Origin: Pantoea eucrina
GTDB lineage: Bacteria; Pseudomonadota; Gammaproteobacteria; Enterobacterales; Enterobacteriaceae
Reading direction: 5' to 3'
Assembly: GCF_002095385.1 (NCBI RefSeq)
Contig: NZ_MIPP01000005.1
Span: 62,001-126,000, forward strand
DNA: 64,000 nt
The translations under genes were made by a program, and so were the position numbers. The notes under the pieces were generated by a model that worked only from the letters and a program-made list of their open reading frames with translations, was not told the origin of the DNA and made no database searches. Below, one piece after another: positions 41,503 through 50,254 of the stretch. The first letter of the stretch is position 1. Every line of letters begins with the position of its first letter.

Positions 41503-42879
41503 TCAGGCCGGCGCGCGTGACTGGGTCAGCCGCACCAGACTTATCGCAGCAGCAGCGGAAGCAAAGCCACCGGCAAGGATCAAAGAAGCGTGCGTGCCGC
41601 TGTCGCTGAACAGGTTAAACATCAGAGCCACCAGCGCGGCACCGGCACTCTGTCCTGTCAGCCGGGCGGTGCCCAGCATGCCGCTGGCTCCGCCGCTGCG
41701 GTTGCGCGGGGCAGCAGAGATAATGGTGTGATTATTGGGTGACTGAAACAGGCCAAAACCGGCACCGCACAGCATCATACGCCAGATGATATCTGCATCA
41801 GCAGGCTGCGCCGGGAGCATGGCCAGCAGAAACAGCCCGGCGGCAAACAGCGCCAGCCCCAGTCCACCCAGCAGGCCGGCGTGATACTTCTCAATCAGAC
41901 GTCCGGCAATCGGCGCCATCACCATTGTTGCCAGCGGCCACGGCGTCAGCAGCAGGCCGGTTGCCACTTCATCCCGGCCAAGCACGTTCTGCAGGTAAAA
42001 CGGCAGCGATACCATCGCCAGCATCTGCGCGCAGAAAGAGCAGACGGAGGTGCCGATGGAGAGCGAGAACAGCGGCAGACGCAGCAGATCAACCGGTAAC
42101 AACGGCACCGGCAAGGTTAACTGACGCCGCACAAAGATAATACCGGTAACGAGCAGCGCCGCCAGCTCGGCCACGATCAGGCTGGCTGGCTGCCCCTGCG
42201 AAAAGCCGCTCAGCGCAGTGATAAGTAACCCAAAAAAGAGCGCGTTCATCACCGCACTTGGAATATCAAACTTCTGCTGGCGCGCTTTTTGCGGATTGTC
42301 AGGCAGGAAGCGCAGCGCCAGCCAGAGTGCGGCAAGGCCGAACGGGATATTGATTAAAAAGAGCCACTGCCAGCTCGCCACGGCCAGAATAGCCGCGGCT
42401 ATAGTGGGGCCGGCGGCGCTGGAGACCGCCACAATAAGTGAGTTGATCGCCATGCCGCGTCCGAGAAAGCGCTGCGGATAAATAATCCGGATGAGTGCGG
42501 TGTTAACGCTCATCAGCGCGGCGCCGCCAAATCCCTGCAGCACGCGCGCCACGGTTAGCGTCGTCAGCGTGGAGGAGAGGGCGCAGAACAGCGATGTCGC
42601 GATAAACAGCACCAGGCCGGCCTGATAGATACGGCGGTATCCCAGCATATCTCCCAGAAAGGAGAGCGACAGCAGCGAGATCACGATTGCGATCTGATAT
42701 GCGTTAACTATCCAGATTGATTCAGCCGGGCTGGCGCTGAGATCGCGGGCTATCGTCGGCAGCGCTACGTTAGCGATAGCGCCATCGAGTACCGCCATCA
42801 TAATACCCAGCGCAATCGTGATGATTGCGCCATAGCGCTGCGGTAGCGGAAGTCCATCCTGAGGGGCAATTGAAGGCAT
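41503..42879 (-). CDS. yebQ: YebQ, MFS drug-efflux-type transporter
   Basis: 458 residues (E. coli 457), with the DHA2 (EmrB/QacA-type, 14-helix) pattern. Motifs are VLDGAIANVALPTIARDL in the first helix (split VLDGAIANVALP and TIARDL), FLGDMLGYRRIY between helices 2 and 3, and ARVLQGFGGAALMS. The substrate is not established; a hydrophobic drug/proton antiport is inferred from the family. In E. coli kdgR lies next to yebQ; here there are only 142 bases to the next gene. Confidence 0.93.
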   Translation of the reverse strand: MPSIAPQDGLPLPQRYGAIITIALGIMMAVLDGAIANVALPTIARDLSASPAESIWIVNAYQIAIVISLLSLSFLGDMLGYRRIYQAGLVLFIATSLFCALSSTLTTLTVARVLQGFGGAALMSVNTALIRIIYPQRFLGRGMAINSLIVAVSSAAGPTIAAAILAVASWQWLFLINIPFGLAALWLALRFLPDNPQKARQQKFDIPSAVMNALFFGLLITALSGFSQGQPASLIVAELAALLVTGIIFVRRQLTLPVPLLPVDLLRLPLFSLSIGTSVCSFCAQMLAMVSLPFYLQNVLGRDEVATGLLLTPWPLATMVMAPIAGRLIEKYHAGLLGGLGLALFAAGLFLLAMLPAQPADADIIWRMMLCGAGFGLFQSPNNHTIISAAPRNRSGGASGMLGTARLTGQSAGAALVALMFNLFSDSGTHASLILAGGFASAAAAISLVRLTQSRAPA

Positions 42880-43021
42880 AATAGTGGTAAGTAAAGGGAG
42901 TAAATATCATCATGCTAATCAATTTAGCGCCGGAAAGCATCGCCGCAGGCGTGAAAAACCTCTATTTCGCTGATGCCGGCATAGCGAAAATCAAAATGGG
43001 CTCACGCTGAGCCCGGAAGGG

Positions 43022-43261
43022 TTACTGGTTATCAATGACATCGCCGCTTTTTTTCAGCAGCGGACAGGCCGTTACACCGACAATTCCGCTGTCGCTATGC
43101 AGATAACGGGCGGTCATCATGCCGCGTGCGGTCAGGTAGTTACACTCCAGGCCAAGACCGGCTGCTTTCTCAGCGCTGCCGGTCAGAACACCATAGCCGG
43201 TGAAGAGCAGCGCCAGCCACAGCAGGGCGAACAGCATCACCAGACGAATAAAATATTTCAT
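43022..43261 (-). CDS. yobH: YobH family small protein
   Basis: 79 residues, the E. coli length. One N-terminal hydrophobic helix (LVMLFALLWLALLFTGYGVL), then a conserved periplasmic part with GLGLECNYLTARG and GVTACPLLKKS whose two cysteines may pair. Function unknown. In E. coli it belongs to a region controlled by envelope and drug-stress regulators; its neighbour kdgR is missing here. Confidence 0.92.
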   Translation of the reverse strand: MKYFIRLVMLFALLWLALLFTGYGVLTGSAEKAAGLGLECNYLTARGMMTARYLHSDSGIVGVTACPLLKKSGDVIDNQ

Positions 43262-43469
43262 TATTATCTCCCGAAATTGAAAACGCGCCGCATCCGTTTG
43301 GCAATAAGCGCGACAGGCGTACCATGCCGTGCTTTACACGTTAATACGATCGGAGATAGCTGAAAGCGCTGCGGCAGGCAACTGCTTTGGTTGCAGAAGA
43401 TATCTTTTCCTGGCGCAACAGGTAGAATTAGCGCCGTTAAATCCTTACTGATAGTTACCCGAGGCAGTT

Positions 43470-43745
43470 ATGAACGAATTAGCCGCAAACTCCAGCCCGC
43501 TGCTGCACTATGGTATCGTGGCGCTCATTATTCTTGTGGCCTTTATCGTCTGGTTTTTTGTTAATCGCGCCAGCGTGCGTGCCAGCGAGCATCTGCAGCT
43601 GCTGGAAATGCTGGTGGAAGAGCAGAAAAAACAGACCGCGCTGCTGCGCCGTATTGCGGAGGCGCAGGGGGAAACGTCGTCCGCTGTGCAGGATGACGAA
43701 GGCACGGCTTCACGCGATTTTATCCGGCTGATCCCGGAGCGCTGA
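43470..43745 (+). CDS. yebO: YebO family membrane protein
   Basis: 91 residues (E. coli 95). One membrane helix (about 14-33, ending IVWFFVNRAS) is followed by a cytosolic coiled-coil segment (LQLLEMLVEEQKKQTALLRRI) and the conserved C-terminus FIRLIPER. Function unknown. CGAGGCAG lies upstream. The MBL-fold gene starts 20 bases downstream, so the two are likely cotranscribed. Confidence 0.88.
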   Translation: MNELAANSSPLLHYGIVALIILVAFIVWFFVNRASVRASEHLQLLEMLVEEQKKQTALLRRIAEAQGETSSAVQDDEGTASRDFIRLIPER

Positions 43746-43764
43746 GAGTAAAAATGGAGAGGGC

Positions 43765-44766
43765 ATGAGCCGCAGAAATCCCTGGTACGACGCTTCAAAA
43801 GCACACCATACCCCTGACGGGTTTTGCAATCCTGAAGGGGAACAGCGCAAGCCGGGTGATTTACAGCGCTGGCGTCGTGAACGTAAAGCGCAGCATCTCC
43901 CGCTGCCGCCTGCCAGCGGCTATGCTGATTTCAGCGCTCGCTGGTATCAGCCCGCCGACCTGAGCGGCAGTGACGATCGCATCTGGTGGCTGGGTCACGC
44001 CGCGCTGCTGCTGCGCCTTAAGCAGCGCTATATCCTGATTGACCCGGCTTTGTCACCGCGCGCTTCGCCGCTGCCCTTTGCCGGTCCTGAACGCCGGGTA
44101 CCCTCACCGCTTGATGTGACCCGGCTGCCGCAGCTCGACTATGTACTGATTTCACATAACCACTACGATCATCTTGACCGGGGCACGATAAAGCGCCTGC
44201 TGCGCTGTTTTCCGGAGGTAAAGATGATAGTACCGCTTGGGCTGGGCGCATGGTGCCGGAAGCGGGGGGCCCGCAACGTCACCGAGATGGACTGGTGGGA
44301 GTCAGCGGATAGTCAGGATTTGAGCATTACCGCTGTGCCGGCGCGCCACTGGAGTATGCGCACGCTGTGGGATCGCAATCGCTCGCTATGGTGTGGCTGG
44401 GTAGTGCGCTGCGGCACGCTCAACTTCTGGTTTTCCGGCGACAGCGGTTACAGCGATAACCTGCTGCAGATTGTGCAACAGCTGGGGCCGTTTAATCTGG
44501 CCGCCCTGCCGGTTGGCGCGTATGCACCAGAATGGTTCATGGGCAGCCAGCACATGAACCCGCAGCACGCCGCAGACTTATGGCAGTATGCCGGGCATCC
44601 ATTAACAATACCTATACACTGGGGTGTTTATGAACTGGCTGATGAGTCGCTGGATGCGCCTCCTGCTGAACTGCAGCGTGTGCTGGACGCAGCCGGGACG
44701 CCTCTGGCCGGACGGTTCAGACCGTGGCGGATAGGGGAGAGCCGGACGCTGGCGGATATTGAATGA
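43765..44766 (+). CDS. MBL-fold metal-dependent hydrolase, NAPE-PLD/RomA-like
   Basis: 333 residues. The metallo-beta-lactamase motif is HNHYDHLD with His131, His133, Asp135 and His136; further ligands are in VPARHWS, FSGDSGYS, and IPIHWGVYE. The N-terminus (NPWYDASKAHHTPDGF with GDLQRWRRER) is typical of the group that includes NAPE-type phospholipase D and the enteric RomA proteins. A phospholipid or related phosphodiester substrate is possible but unproven. E. coli K-12 has no gene here, so it is an addition between yebO and yobF. Confidence 0.85.
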   Translation: MSRRNPWYDASKAHHTPDGFCNPEGEQRKPGDLQRWRRERKAQHLPLPPASGYADFSARWYQPADLSGSDDRIWWLGHAALLLRLKQRYILIDPALSPRASPLPFAGPERRVPSPLDVTRLPQLDYVLISHNHYDHLDRGTIKRLLRCFPEVKMIVPLGLGAWCRKRGARNVTEMDWWESADSQDLSITAVPARHWSMRTLWDRNRSLWCGWVVRCGTLNFWFSGDSGYSDNLLQIVQQLGPFNLAALPVGAYAPEWFMGSQHMNPQHAADLWQYAGHPLTIPIHWGVYELADESLDAPPAELQRVLDAAGTPLAGRFRPWRIGESRTLADIE

Positions 44767-45280
44767 GATTTTTCTCACCGGTAATGAATAAGGTGTACAG
44801 TTTTCTTAACCTGTCCGGATTAGCGTGCTTATAAAAATAACAGATAAGTTCAGCAGGTTAATGATTATATCCGGAGCAGCCGGATAATAATTTTCCCGGT
44901 TTTGGTGCAAAAGCGTTTTATAACCTGTACTCCGCGGGTTTAATTGTACACCTTGTGCATTAAGAGAAGCAGGCGCTGTTATTTTACACTGCAGAGAGAA
45001 ATAATCTTTGTCTGCCATAATAGTGCAACACGTTTAACGTAGCGTCTGGCACTTAACGCAAATTCATGTCCTGCCGCTGCGCTTGACGTTGCTGCAGAAA
45101 AACGCTGGTCATCAAGGATTTTGTGCGCCATCAGGTGTTTGCGGTTCCTGTTTCACCACGAAGGAGCAGGGGTCCCGGATAATAATGTGCGACAAGTCGA
45201 CCACTGTTTAAAAATGGCTTGCCATTATTTAGCGGATATGTGATAACCATCAGCGGGTCAAACGAGGTACAGTTCTGTTT
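44767..45280. other. Intergenic region upstream of yobF-cspC
   Basis: 514 bases, AT-rich in the first half. A 70-codon minus-strand frame at 44806-45018 lacks a ribosome-binding site and homology. In E. coli mgrB, encoding a small PhoQ inhibitor, lies in this area; no frame here looks like it. The right end holds the probable yobF promoter. Confidence 0.5.
45219..45247 (+). promoter_or_regulatory. Possible promoter of yobF-cspC
   Basis: TTGCCA and GATAAC separated by 17 bases, 34 bases before the yobF start. Confidence 0.4.
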
Positions 45281-45355
45281 ATGCATGGCATCTTCAGTAA
45301 AGAAGTTTTGAGTAAAGACGTTGACGTTGAATACCGCTTCCTTGCCGAACCTTAA
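45281..45355 (+). CDS. yobF: YobF, interrupted by an in-frame stop
   Basis: [20 protein letters not shown] then LAEP matches E. coli YobF (47 residues) for its first half, after which TAA at 45353-45355 replaces the tyrosine codon. The same frame then continues with ISASFSNVSVSLQYCLRAK to a second TAA at 45413-45415, still resembling the rest of E. coli YobF (recalled as IGASCSNVSV..LCLRAK). So the product is either a 24-residue peptide, or about 44 residues if the stop is read through. YobF is a small stress-induced protein encoded in the cspC leader; cspC starts 81 bases after the first stop. Confidence 0.75.
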   Translation: MHGIFSKEVLSKDVDVEYRFLAEP

Positions 45356-45436
45356 ATTAGTGCCTCATTCAGTAACGTCTCTGTTTCTCTGCAATACTGC
45401 CTTCGGGCAAAATAAACATTTAAAGGAATTTGCAAA

Positions 45437-45646
45437 ATGGCAAAGATTAAAGGTCAGGTTAAGTGGTTCAACGAGTCTAAAGGTTTTGGTTTCATTACTC
45501 CTGCTGACGGCAGCAAAGATGTGTTCGTACACTTCTCTGCTATCCAGGGTAACGGCTTCAAAACTCTGGCTGAAGGCCAGCAGGTTGAGTTTGAAATTCA
45601 GGATGGCCAGAAAGGTCCTGCAGCGGTTAACGTTACCGCTATCTGA
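45437..45646 (+). CDS. cspC: Cold-shock-like protein CspC
   Basis: 69 residues, nearly identical to E. coli CspC. A single OB-fold nucleic-acid-binding domain with RNP1 KGFGFITP and RNP2 VFVHFSAI. CspC is constitutively expressed, binds RNA, antiterminates and stabilises rpoS and other mRNAs. AAAGGA lies 11 bases before the ATG. It shares its transcript with yobF; a terminator follows. Confidence 0.97.
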   Translation: MAKIKGQVKWFNESKGFGFITPADGSKDVFVHFSAIQGNGFKTLAEGQQVEFEIQDGQKGPAAVNVTAI

Positions 45647-45690
45647 TTTTCCGCTCAGCCCGGGTCACTGTACCTGCTGAAACGAATCGT

Positions 45691-45720
45691 AAGCCCTGCT
45701 CTCTGAGCGGGGCTTTTCTT
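45691..45720 (+). terminator. Intrinsic terminator after cspC
   Basis: Stem AAGCCCTGCTC/GAGCGGGGCTT with a TCT loop and TTTTCTTT. Confidence 0.82.
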
Positions 45721-45784
45721 TATGCTTTTTGTTACTCCTGCTTCAGGGTAAACTGCGCCGCTTATCGTTGAACCGGAGTCCGCT

Positions 45785-46591
45785 ATGTCCCTGATCTGTC
45801 CCCTGTGCCGCCAGCCATTAACCCAGCAGCCGGGCGTGTTTCGCTGTGACGCTGGTCATCAGTTTGATCGGGCCAGAGAAGGGTATGTCAATCTTCTGCC
45901 GGTGCAGCACAAGGGGTCGCGAGAGCCGGGTGACAGCCTGGAGATGCTGCAGGCGCGCCGTGCTTTCCTGGATGCCGGGCACTATCAGCCGCTGCGCGAT
46001 CGCGTGGCGGCGATACTGGCGCAACGCCTGACGCAGCCTGCGGCTCAGGTTCTGGATATCGGCTGCGGTGAGGGGTATTACACCAGCGCCCTGACCAGCG
46101 CGCTGCCTGACGCCGAAATCTATGGGCTTGATGTTGCCAAACCGGCTATCCGGATGGCGGCAAAACGCTATACGCAGGTACGCTTTTGCGTTGCCTCCAG
46201 CCAGCGGCTGCCGTTTGCCAGCGCGGTGCTGGATGCGGTGGTACGCATCTATGCGCCCTGTAATGAAGAGGAGCTTAGCCGGGTGGTAAAGTCAGGCGGT
46301 TATCTGCTGACCGTTACGCCGGGTCCGCACCATCTGCAGCAGTTCAAGGCGCTAATCTATTCGCAGGTGCAGCTGCATGCTGCAGAAGAGAAAACCTATA
46401 CCGGCTTTACGCTCTGCGAGTCGCAGTCTCTCAGCTATGACCTGACGCTAAGCGGCGCTGAAGCGGTAAGCCTGCTGCAGATGACACCCTTTGCCTGGCG
46501 TGCATCGGAAGCGGTATGGCAGACGCTGGCAGCGGCAGAGCAGTTCCGCTGTGACGCGGACTTTTCCCTCTCTCTGTGGCAGCGCGATTAG
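45785..46591 (+). CDS. rlmA: 23S rRNA m1G745 methyltransferase RlmA
   Basis: 268 residues (E. coli 269). Methylates N1 of G745 in 23S rRNA helix 35. The N-terminal zinc finger is made by CPLCRQP and FRCDAGHQF; the Rossmann methyltransferase loop is [11 protein letters not shown], with YGLDVAK and [10 protein letters not shown] further on. Its stop overlaps the end of the convergent yobD by four bases. Confidence 0.95.
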   Translation: MSLICPLCRQPLTQQPGVFRCDAGHQFDRAREGYVNLLPVQHKGSREPGDSLEMLQARRAFLDAGHYQPLRDRVAAILAQRLTQPAAQVLDIGCGEGYYTSALTSALPDAEIYGLDVAKPAIRMAAKRYTQVRFCVASSQRLPFASAVLDAVVRIYAPCNEEELSRVVKSGGYLLTVTPGPHHLQQFKALIYSQVQLHAAEEKTYTGFTLCESQSLSYDLTLSGAEAVSLLQMTPFAWRASEAVWQTLAAAEQFRCDADFSLSLWQRD

Positions 46592-47046
46592 CGAGCGGTG
46601 AGGAGCGTATGCCAGATACGCTCCAGGTCATCCAGCGTATGAACAGCAATAAGCAGCCGGCGCCGCTCCAGCTGCATCATTAAAACCCCCTCCGGCGAGA
46701 GGTTAATCGCGGCAATGCGCGCATAGCGGATCCAGATCCCGTTATCAAACAGGCCTTCCTGCTTCATCAGCAGCACCGGACGGCGCAGCCAGAATACCCA
46801 AAGCGTCAGGGCGCACAGCACCATGATAAGCGTTGTCGTCAGCACCGGCCCTGCATTGCTGATATTTTTCCACAGCAGAATCAGCAGCAGTCCGATAAAA
46901 ATCGCGCTATCGGGCAGGTGACGTCGTCGCAGTGCGACCCGCAGCAGGGTGACGCCTTTACGGCGCGGCAACATTACATCATGGTAAATAGCAAACAGCA
47001 GCAGAGCGGCGATGCAGAACATCAGCAGCAGATCGGTCAGCGCCAT
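46588..47046 (-). CDS. yobD: YobD, DUF986 inner-membrane protein
   Basis: 152 residues, the E. coli length. Three hydrophobic helices (about 4-22, 50-64, 70-88) are followed by a cytosolic domain ending in [20 protein letters not shown]. Function unknown. It lies 52 bases downstream of manZ on the same strand, as in E. coli, so it is likely the last gene of the man operon. Confidence 0.92.
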   Translation of the reverse strand: MALTDLLLMFCIAALLLFAIYHDVMLPRRKGVTLLRVALRRRHLPDSAIFIGLLLILLWKNISNAGPVLTTTLIMVLCALTLWVFWLRRPVLLMKQEGLFDNGIWIRYARIAAINLSPEGVLMMQLERRRLLIAVHTLDDLERIWHTLLTAR

Positions 47047-47098
47047 TATCGCTCCTTTTTACACTCTGCCCATATTAGGCGTCCGGCCGGAAAGCGCC

Positions 47099-47944
47099 TT
47101 ACAGTCCCAGCAGGCCAATCGAGTAACCAATAATCCCGATCGCAAAGAAACCGATGATGATCCACAGCGCGTTAACTTTACGACGCAGCAGCCACATACA
47201 GCCAAATGTCAGCAGCAGCGGGATCAGGCCGGGCATAAGCTGGTCAAGAATAGACTGAACGGTGGTTACCGTGGTTTTACCGGTCTGGTCGGTAATACTC
47301 GATACCACCAGCGGCACGTTAACGTGGGTCCATTTATTGACCAGTGCGCCCATCACAAACAGGCCGAGGATCGAGGCGCCTTCGGTGAGCTTCTGCAGAA
47401 AACCGCCGCCCATATCGCTGACGATATCAACGCCTTTGCGATAGCCGTAAGCAACGCCGTAATAGCGGGTCAGCAGGCGCACAACGTTAAACAGCACAAA
47501 AAACAGCAGCGGGCCCAGCAGGCTGCCGCTCATGGCGATCCCTGCACCAAGCGCGGCAAATACCGGCCGTACGGTGCCCCAGAAGATGGGATCGCCTACG
47601 CCTGCCAGCGGCCCCATCAGACCTACTTTAATGCCGTTAATAGCACCATCATCAATGGCGGCGCCGTTTGCCCGCTGCTCCTCCATTGCCATAGTGACGC
47701 CCAGTACCGGCGCGGCGACATAGGGCTGCGTGTTGAAAAACTCCAGATGACGCCGGATCGCCTGTTTACGTGCGTCGTCGTTTTCCGGGTAGAGGCGACG
47801 GATCACCGGCACCATGGAAAAACAGAAACCGAGCGCCTGCATACGTTCAAAGTTCCATGACCCCTGAAGCAGGTTAGATCGTATGAACACGGCGCGGACA
47901 TCACCGGAGGTGAGCTTTTTAGCCATTCGCGTGCTGTCAACCAT
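47099..47944 (-). CDS. manZ: Mannose PTS transporter subunit IID
   Basis: 281 residues (E. coli 283). With ManY it forms the membrane channel of the mannose PTS, which imports mannose, glucose, glucosamine and related hexoses with phosphorylation; it is also a receptor for some bacteriocins and phage DNA entry. Conserved are RSNLLQGSWNFERMQALG, GPLAGVGDPIFWGTV, and the C-terminal membrane helix. It starts 14 bases after manY. Confidence 0.96.
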   Translation of the reverse strand: MVDSTRMAKKLTSGDVRAVFIRSNLLQGSWNFERMQALGFCFSMVPVIRRLYPENDDARKQAIRRHLEFFNTQPYVAAPVLGVTMAMEEQRANGAAIDDGAINGIKVGLMGPLAGVGDPIFWGTVRPVFAALGAGIAMSGSLLGPLLFFVLFNVVRLLTRYYGVAYGYRKGVDIVSDMGGGFLQKLTEGASILGLFVMGALVNKWTHVNVPLVVSSITDQTGKTTVTTVQSILDQLMPGLIPLLLTFGCMWLLRRKVNALWIIIGFFAIGIIGYSIGLLGL

Positions 47945-47958
47945 AGTGGCACCTGCTC

Positions 47959-48759
47959 CTAGTCAAGTTCATTATCAAGGTCGTTTTGCGAGGCACCTGC
48001 CGGCGCTGCGCCTGAGACCCGGTTATATTTCGGGGCGAGCTGGATATAGAGAATCGCCATCACGACGCCGATAACGCCCAGCGCAACCAGATTGAAGTCA
48101 GTAAACGCGGCGGTGACAAACCCGAGATAGAAGAACGGCATCAGATAACCGGCGCGCATCATATTGATGACCATTGCGTATCCCACTACCACAATCATGC
48201 CGCCGGCGATGTTAAGGCCGTTGGTGACTACCTCCGGAATGGAACTCAGTAGCGTATGCACGGCGCTGGTGCCGACAGAGATAGCGACAATCAGCGCCGG
48301 GATGGCAATGCGCATCGCCTGCAGCAGCAGGGCAGAGACATGGATCCAGGAGATAGCGGTGAGGTTACCTTTCGCGGCCGCGTTATCTGCCGCATGCTGA
48401 AACGCCACGGTCAGCGTTCGCACGATAATGGTCAGCACCTGACCCGCTGCGGCCAGCGGGATCGCCAGAGCGATACCGGCACCGACGCTCTGTCCGCCGG
48501 CAATCACCAGGATGGTGGATATAATGGAGGCGAGAGCCGCATCGGGTGCTACCGCCGCCCCGATATTCATCCAGCCCAGCGCGATCATCTCCAGCGTGCC
48601 GCCGATAATAATGCCGGTTTTCATGTCACCCAGCACGGCACCAATCAGGGTACAGGCCACCAGCGGACGGTGAAACTGAAATTCATCCAGGATAGAACCC
48701 ATACCGGCAATACAGGCCACGATAAATATCAGCACAATCTGTAACGTGGTTATTTCCAT
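47959..48759 (-). CDS. manY: Mannose PTS transporter subunit IIC
   Basis: 266 residues from MEITTLQIV; the frame is open to an ATG at 48786, but GGAGATG lies just before 48759 and homology starts there. A polytopic inner-membrane sugar translocator of the mannose PTS. Conserved are DEFQFHRPLVACTLIGAVLGD (split as DEFQFHRPLV and GAVLGD), GGTLEMIALGWMNIGAA, and APDAALASIISTIL. Second gene of manXYZ. Confidence 0.96.
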   Translation of the reverse strand: MEITTLQIVLIFIVACIAGMGSILDEFQFHRPLVACTLIGAVLGDMKTGIIIGGTLEMIALGWMNIGAAVAPDAALASIISTILVIAGGQSVGAGIALAIPLAAAGQVLTIIVRTLTVAFQHAADNAAAKGNLTAISWIHVSALLLQAMRIAIPALIVAISVGTSAVHTLLSSIPEVVTNGLNIAGGMIVVVGYAMVINMMRAGYLMPFFYLGFVTAAFTDFNLVALGVIGVVMAILYIQLAPKYNRVSGAAPAGASQNDLDNELD

Positions 48760-48806
48760 TTTGCATCTCCTCAGCACGCCCGCCATTATTGCCGGGCGGC
48801 AACAAG

Positions 48807-49760
48807 TCAGGCGGTGGCCTTCGCAATCAGGTCCATCATATTAAGCTTTTGATCGGTGGAGACTTTGCGTACCTCAAGCTCAATCCCGTGGGCGTTGAGC
48901 TGACGAAAAGCGGCAATATCTTTTTCATCTACTGAAACCGCATTATTGACCTGCGTTTTACCCTGACGAAACGCCATGCCGCCGATATTCACAGAGGTAA
49001 TATTGACGCCCTGCGCAACCACGCGCTCAACGTCGGTGGGATTAGTAAACAGCAGCATGACGCGTTCGCCCGCATATTTGGGGTTATTCCAGACGCGGAT
49101 CATTTTTGCGATATCGACCACGTGTGCGGTTACGCCCGGCGGCGCCACCTGGGTCAGCAGGGTTTTACGTACGTGATCGTTTGCCACTTCATCACTGATC
49201 ACAATAATGCGACTGACGCCGGTCTCTTTAGTCCAGCGGGTCGCTACCTGGCCATGGATCAGACGATCGTCTATGCGCGCCAGCCCGATTTTCATATGCT
49301 GGCCCGGCGCCAGCGGTGGCGGCGGCGCAGCAGATTTAGCCGGCGCTGCGGCAGCGGAAACCGGGTTCGCCTTTAGCGCTTTAATGCCCTCACGGCCGGC
49401 ATCGGTTGCGACCTGCACCAGCGCCGCCAGTTCAGGATTGTCATCGCGGGCCATCAGCGTTTCGACCAGCATCGGAATATTCACGCCAGCAATGACCTCC
49501 TGATCCGGGCGATCCGTGACGAGACGGCTGGCGGCATTAAACGGGCTGCCTCCCCATGTATCGACCAGAAACAGGACTCCCTGAGCGGTATCAAGCTCTG
49601 CCAGCCGGGCACGATACTTATCCATCAGGGTTTCGGCGTTTTCACCGGGTGCAAAATCGATACAGGCGACATTGTGCTGTTCGCCCAGCAGCATCTCTGC
49701 TGTTTTCAGGAGCGGCTCTGCTGCCCAGCCGTGTGTACCAATGACTAATGCGATGGTCAC
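48807..49760 (-). CDS. manX: Mannose PTS transporter subunit IIAB
   Basis: 317 residues (E. coli 323). Cytosolic phosphotransfer protein: His10 in VIGTHGWAAE of the IIA domain takes phosphate from HPr, and His169 in DDRLIHGQVATRW of the IIB domain passes it to the sugar. The Ala/Pro-rich hinge (AAAAPAKSAAPPPPLAPG) between the domains is a few residues shorter than in E. coli. First gene of manXYZ-yobD, divergent from yoaE; control by CRP and Mlc is expected from E. coli. Confidence 0.96.
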   Translation of the reverse strand: MTIALVIGTHGWAAEPLLKTAEMLLGEQHNVACIDFAPGENAETLMDKYRARLAELDTAQGVLFLVDTWGGSPFNAASRLVTDRPDQEVIAGVNIPMLVETLMARDDNPELAALVQVATDAGREGIKALKANPVSAAAAPAKSAAPPPPLAPGQHMKIGLARIDDRLIHGQVATRWTKETGVSRIIVISDEVANDHVRKTLLTQVAPPGVTAHVVDIAKMIRVWNNPKYAGERVMLLFTNPTDVERVVAQGVNITSVNIGGMAFRQGKTQVNNAVSVDEKDIAAFRQLNAHGIELEVRKVSTDQKLNMMDLIAKATA

Positions 49761-50098
49761 CTGCTACCTCCGTTTATGACGAAACCCTGTCATTAAAGGA
49801 CGTAGACAGGAATAAAGGATGCGGCCGCGCCCGTCAGGCAGTATAAGCCTGAGCCGCTACGATAGAGCGCCCATCGGTTTGCGTTGAGGTCGCCGTTTAT
49901 TTTAGTTAGCGAAAGAAGAAAGAGTGTGACGCCTGTCGGTTATCTGGTGTAACGGCGGTTCAGCGGACTTTTTTATGCCGTTTTTATGCGCCAGCGCAGC
50001 TATGTGTAAATGTAAGAAAATTTTTTGATCTTGTTGAGGTAACTGATACATTAACTTTCTGTTTATTATTCAGGAGTACCGGGCTCAAGCTCACCTTT
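49761..50098. other. manX/yoaE divergent regulatory region
   Basis: 338 bases without a protein gene. It holds a T/A-rich stretch (TTATTTTAG then GCGAAAGAAG) and a GTGTGACG half-site at about 49921-49935, which could be Mlc- and CRP-type signals for manX but match no consensus fully. A candidate AGGAG at 50072 lies before the yoaE upstream ORF. Confidence 0.4.
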
Positions 50099-50254
50099 AT
50101 GGACCGTCACCGACGTCGCTTCTTATCCTTACTGTGCCAGCCGGCGCAGATCGCCACGCCGTTCAGCGTTATTTCGCCTTCGACTCTTCAGCTGTCTCAC
50201 TTACCGGTGCAGGCTGATTTTCGTGCGTCTACTTTCTTAGCAAGGAGTCACTAA
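50099..50254 (+). CDS. Upstream ORF coupled to yoaE
   Basis: 51 codons starting [17 protein letters not shown] and ending LARSH. Its TAA overlaps the yoaE ATG as TAATG, and the AAGGAG that serves yoaE lies inside its last codons. This arrangement suggests translational coupling. Against it, there is no good ribosome-binding site at its own ATG (AGGAG is 22 bases upstream). I recall that E. coli has a small upstream gene named yoaL before yoaE, but cannot confirm that this is its homologue. Confidence 0.45.
   Translation: MDRHRRRFLSLLCQPAQIATPFSVISPSTLQLSHLPVQADFRASTFLARSH

Noticed and set aside
44806-45018. 70-codon minus-strand frame upstream of yobF
   Set aside because: No ribosome-binding site, no homology, and a composition typical of AT-rich noncoding DNA. 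Also checked as a possible MgrB and rejected.
45321-45680. 119-codon frame overlapping cspC
   Set aside because: Out-of-frame shadow of yobF-cspC; the cspC frame is nearly identical to E. coli.
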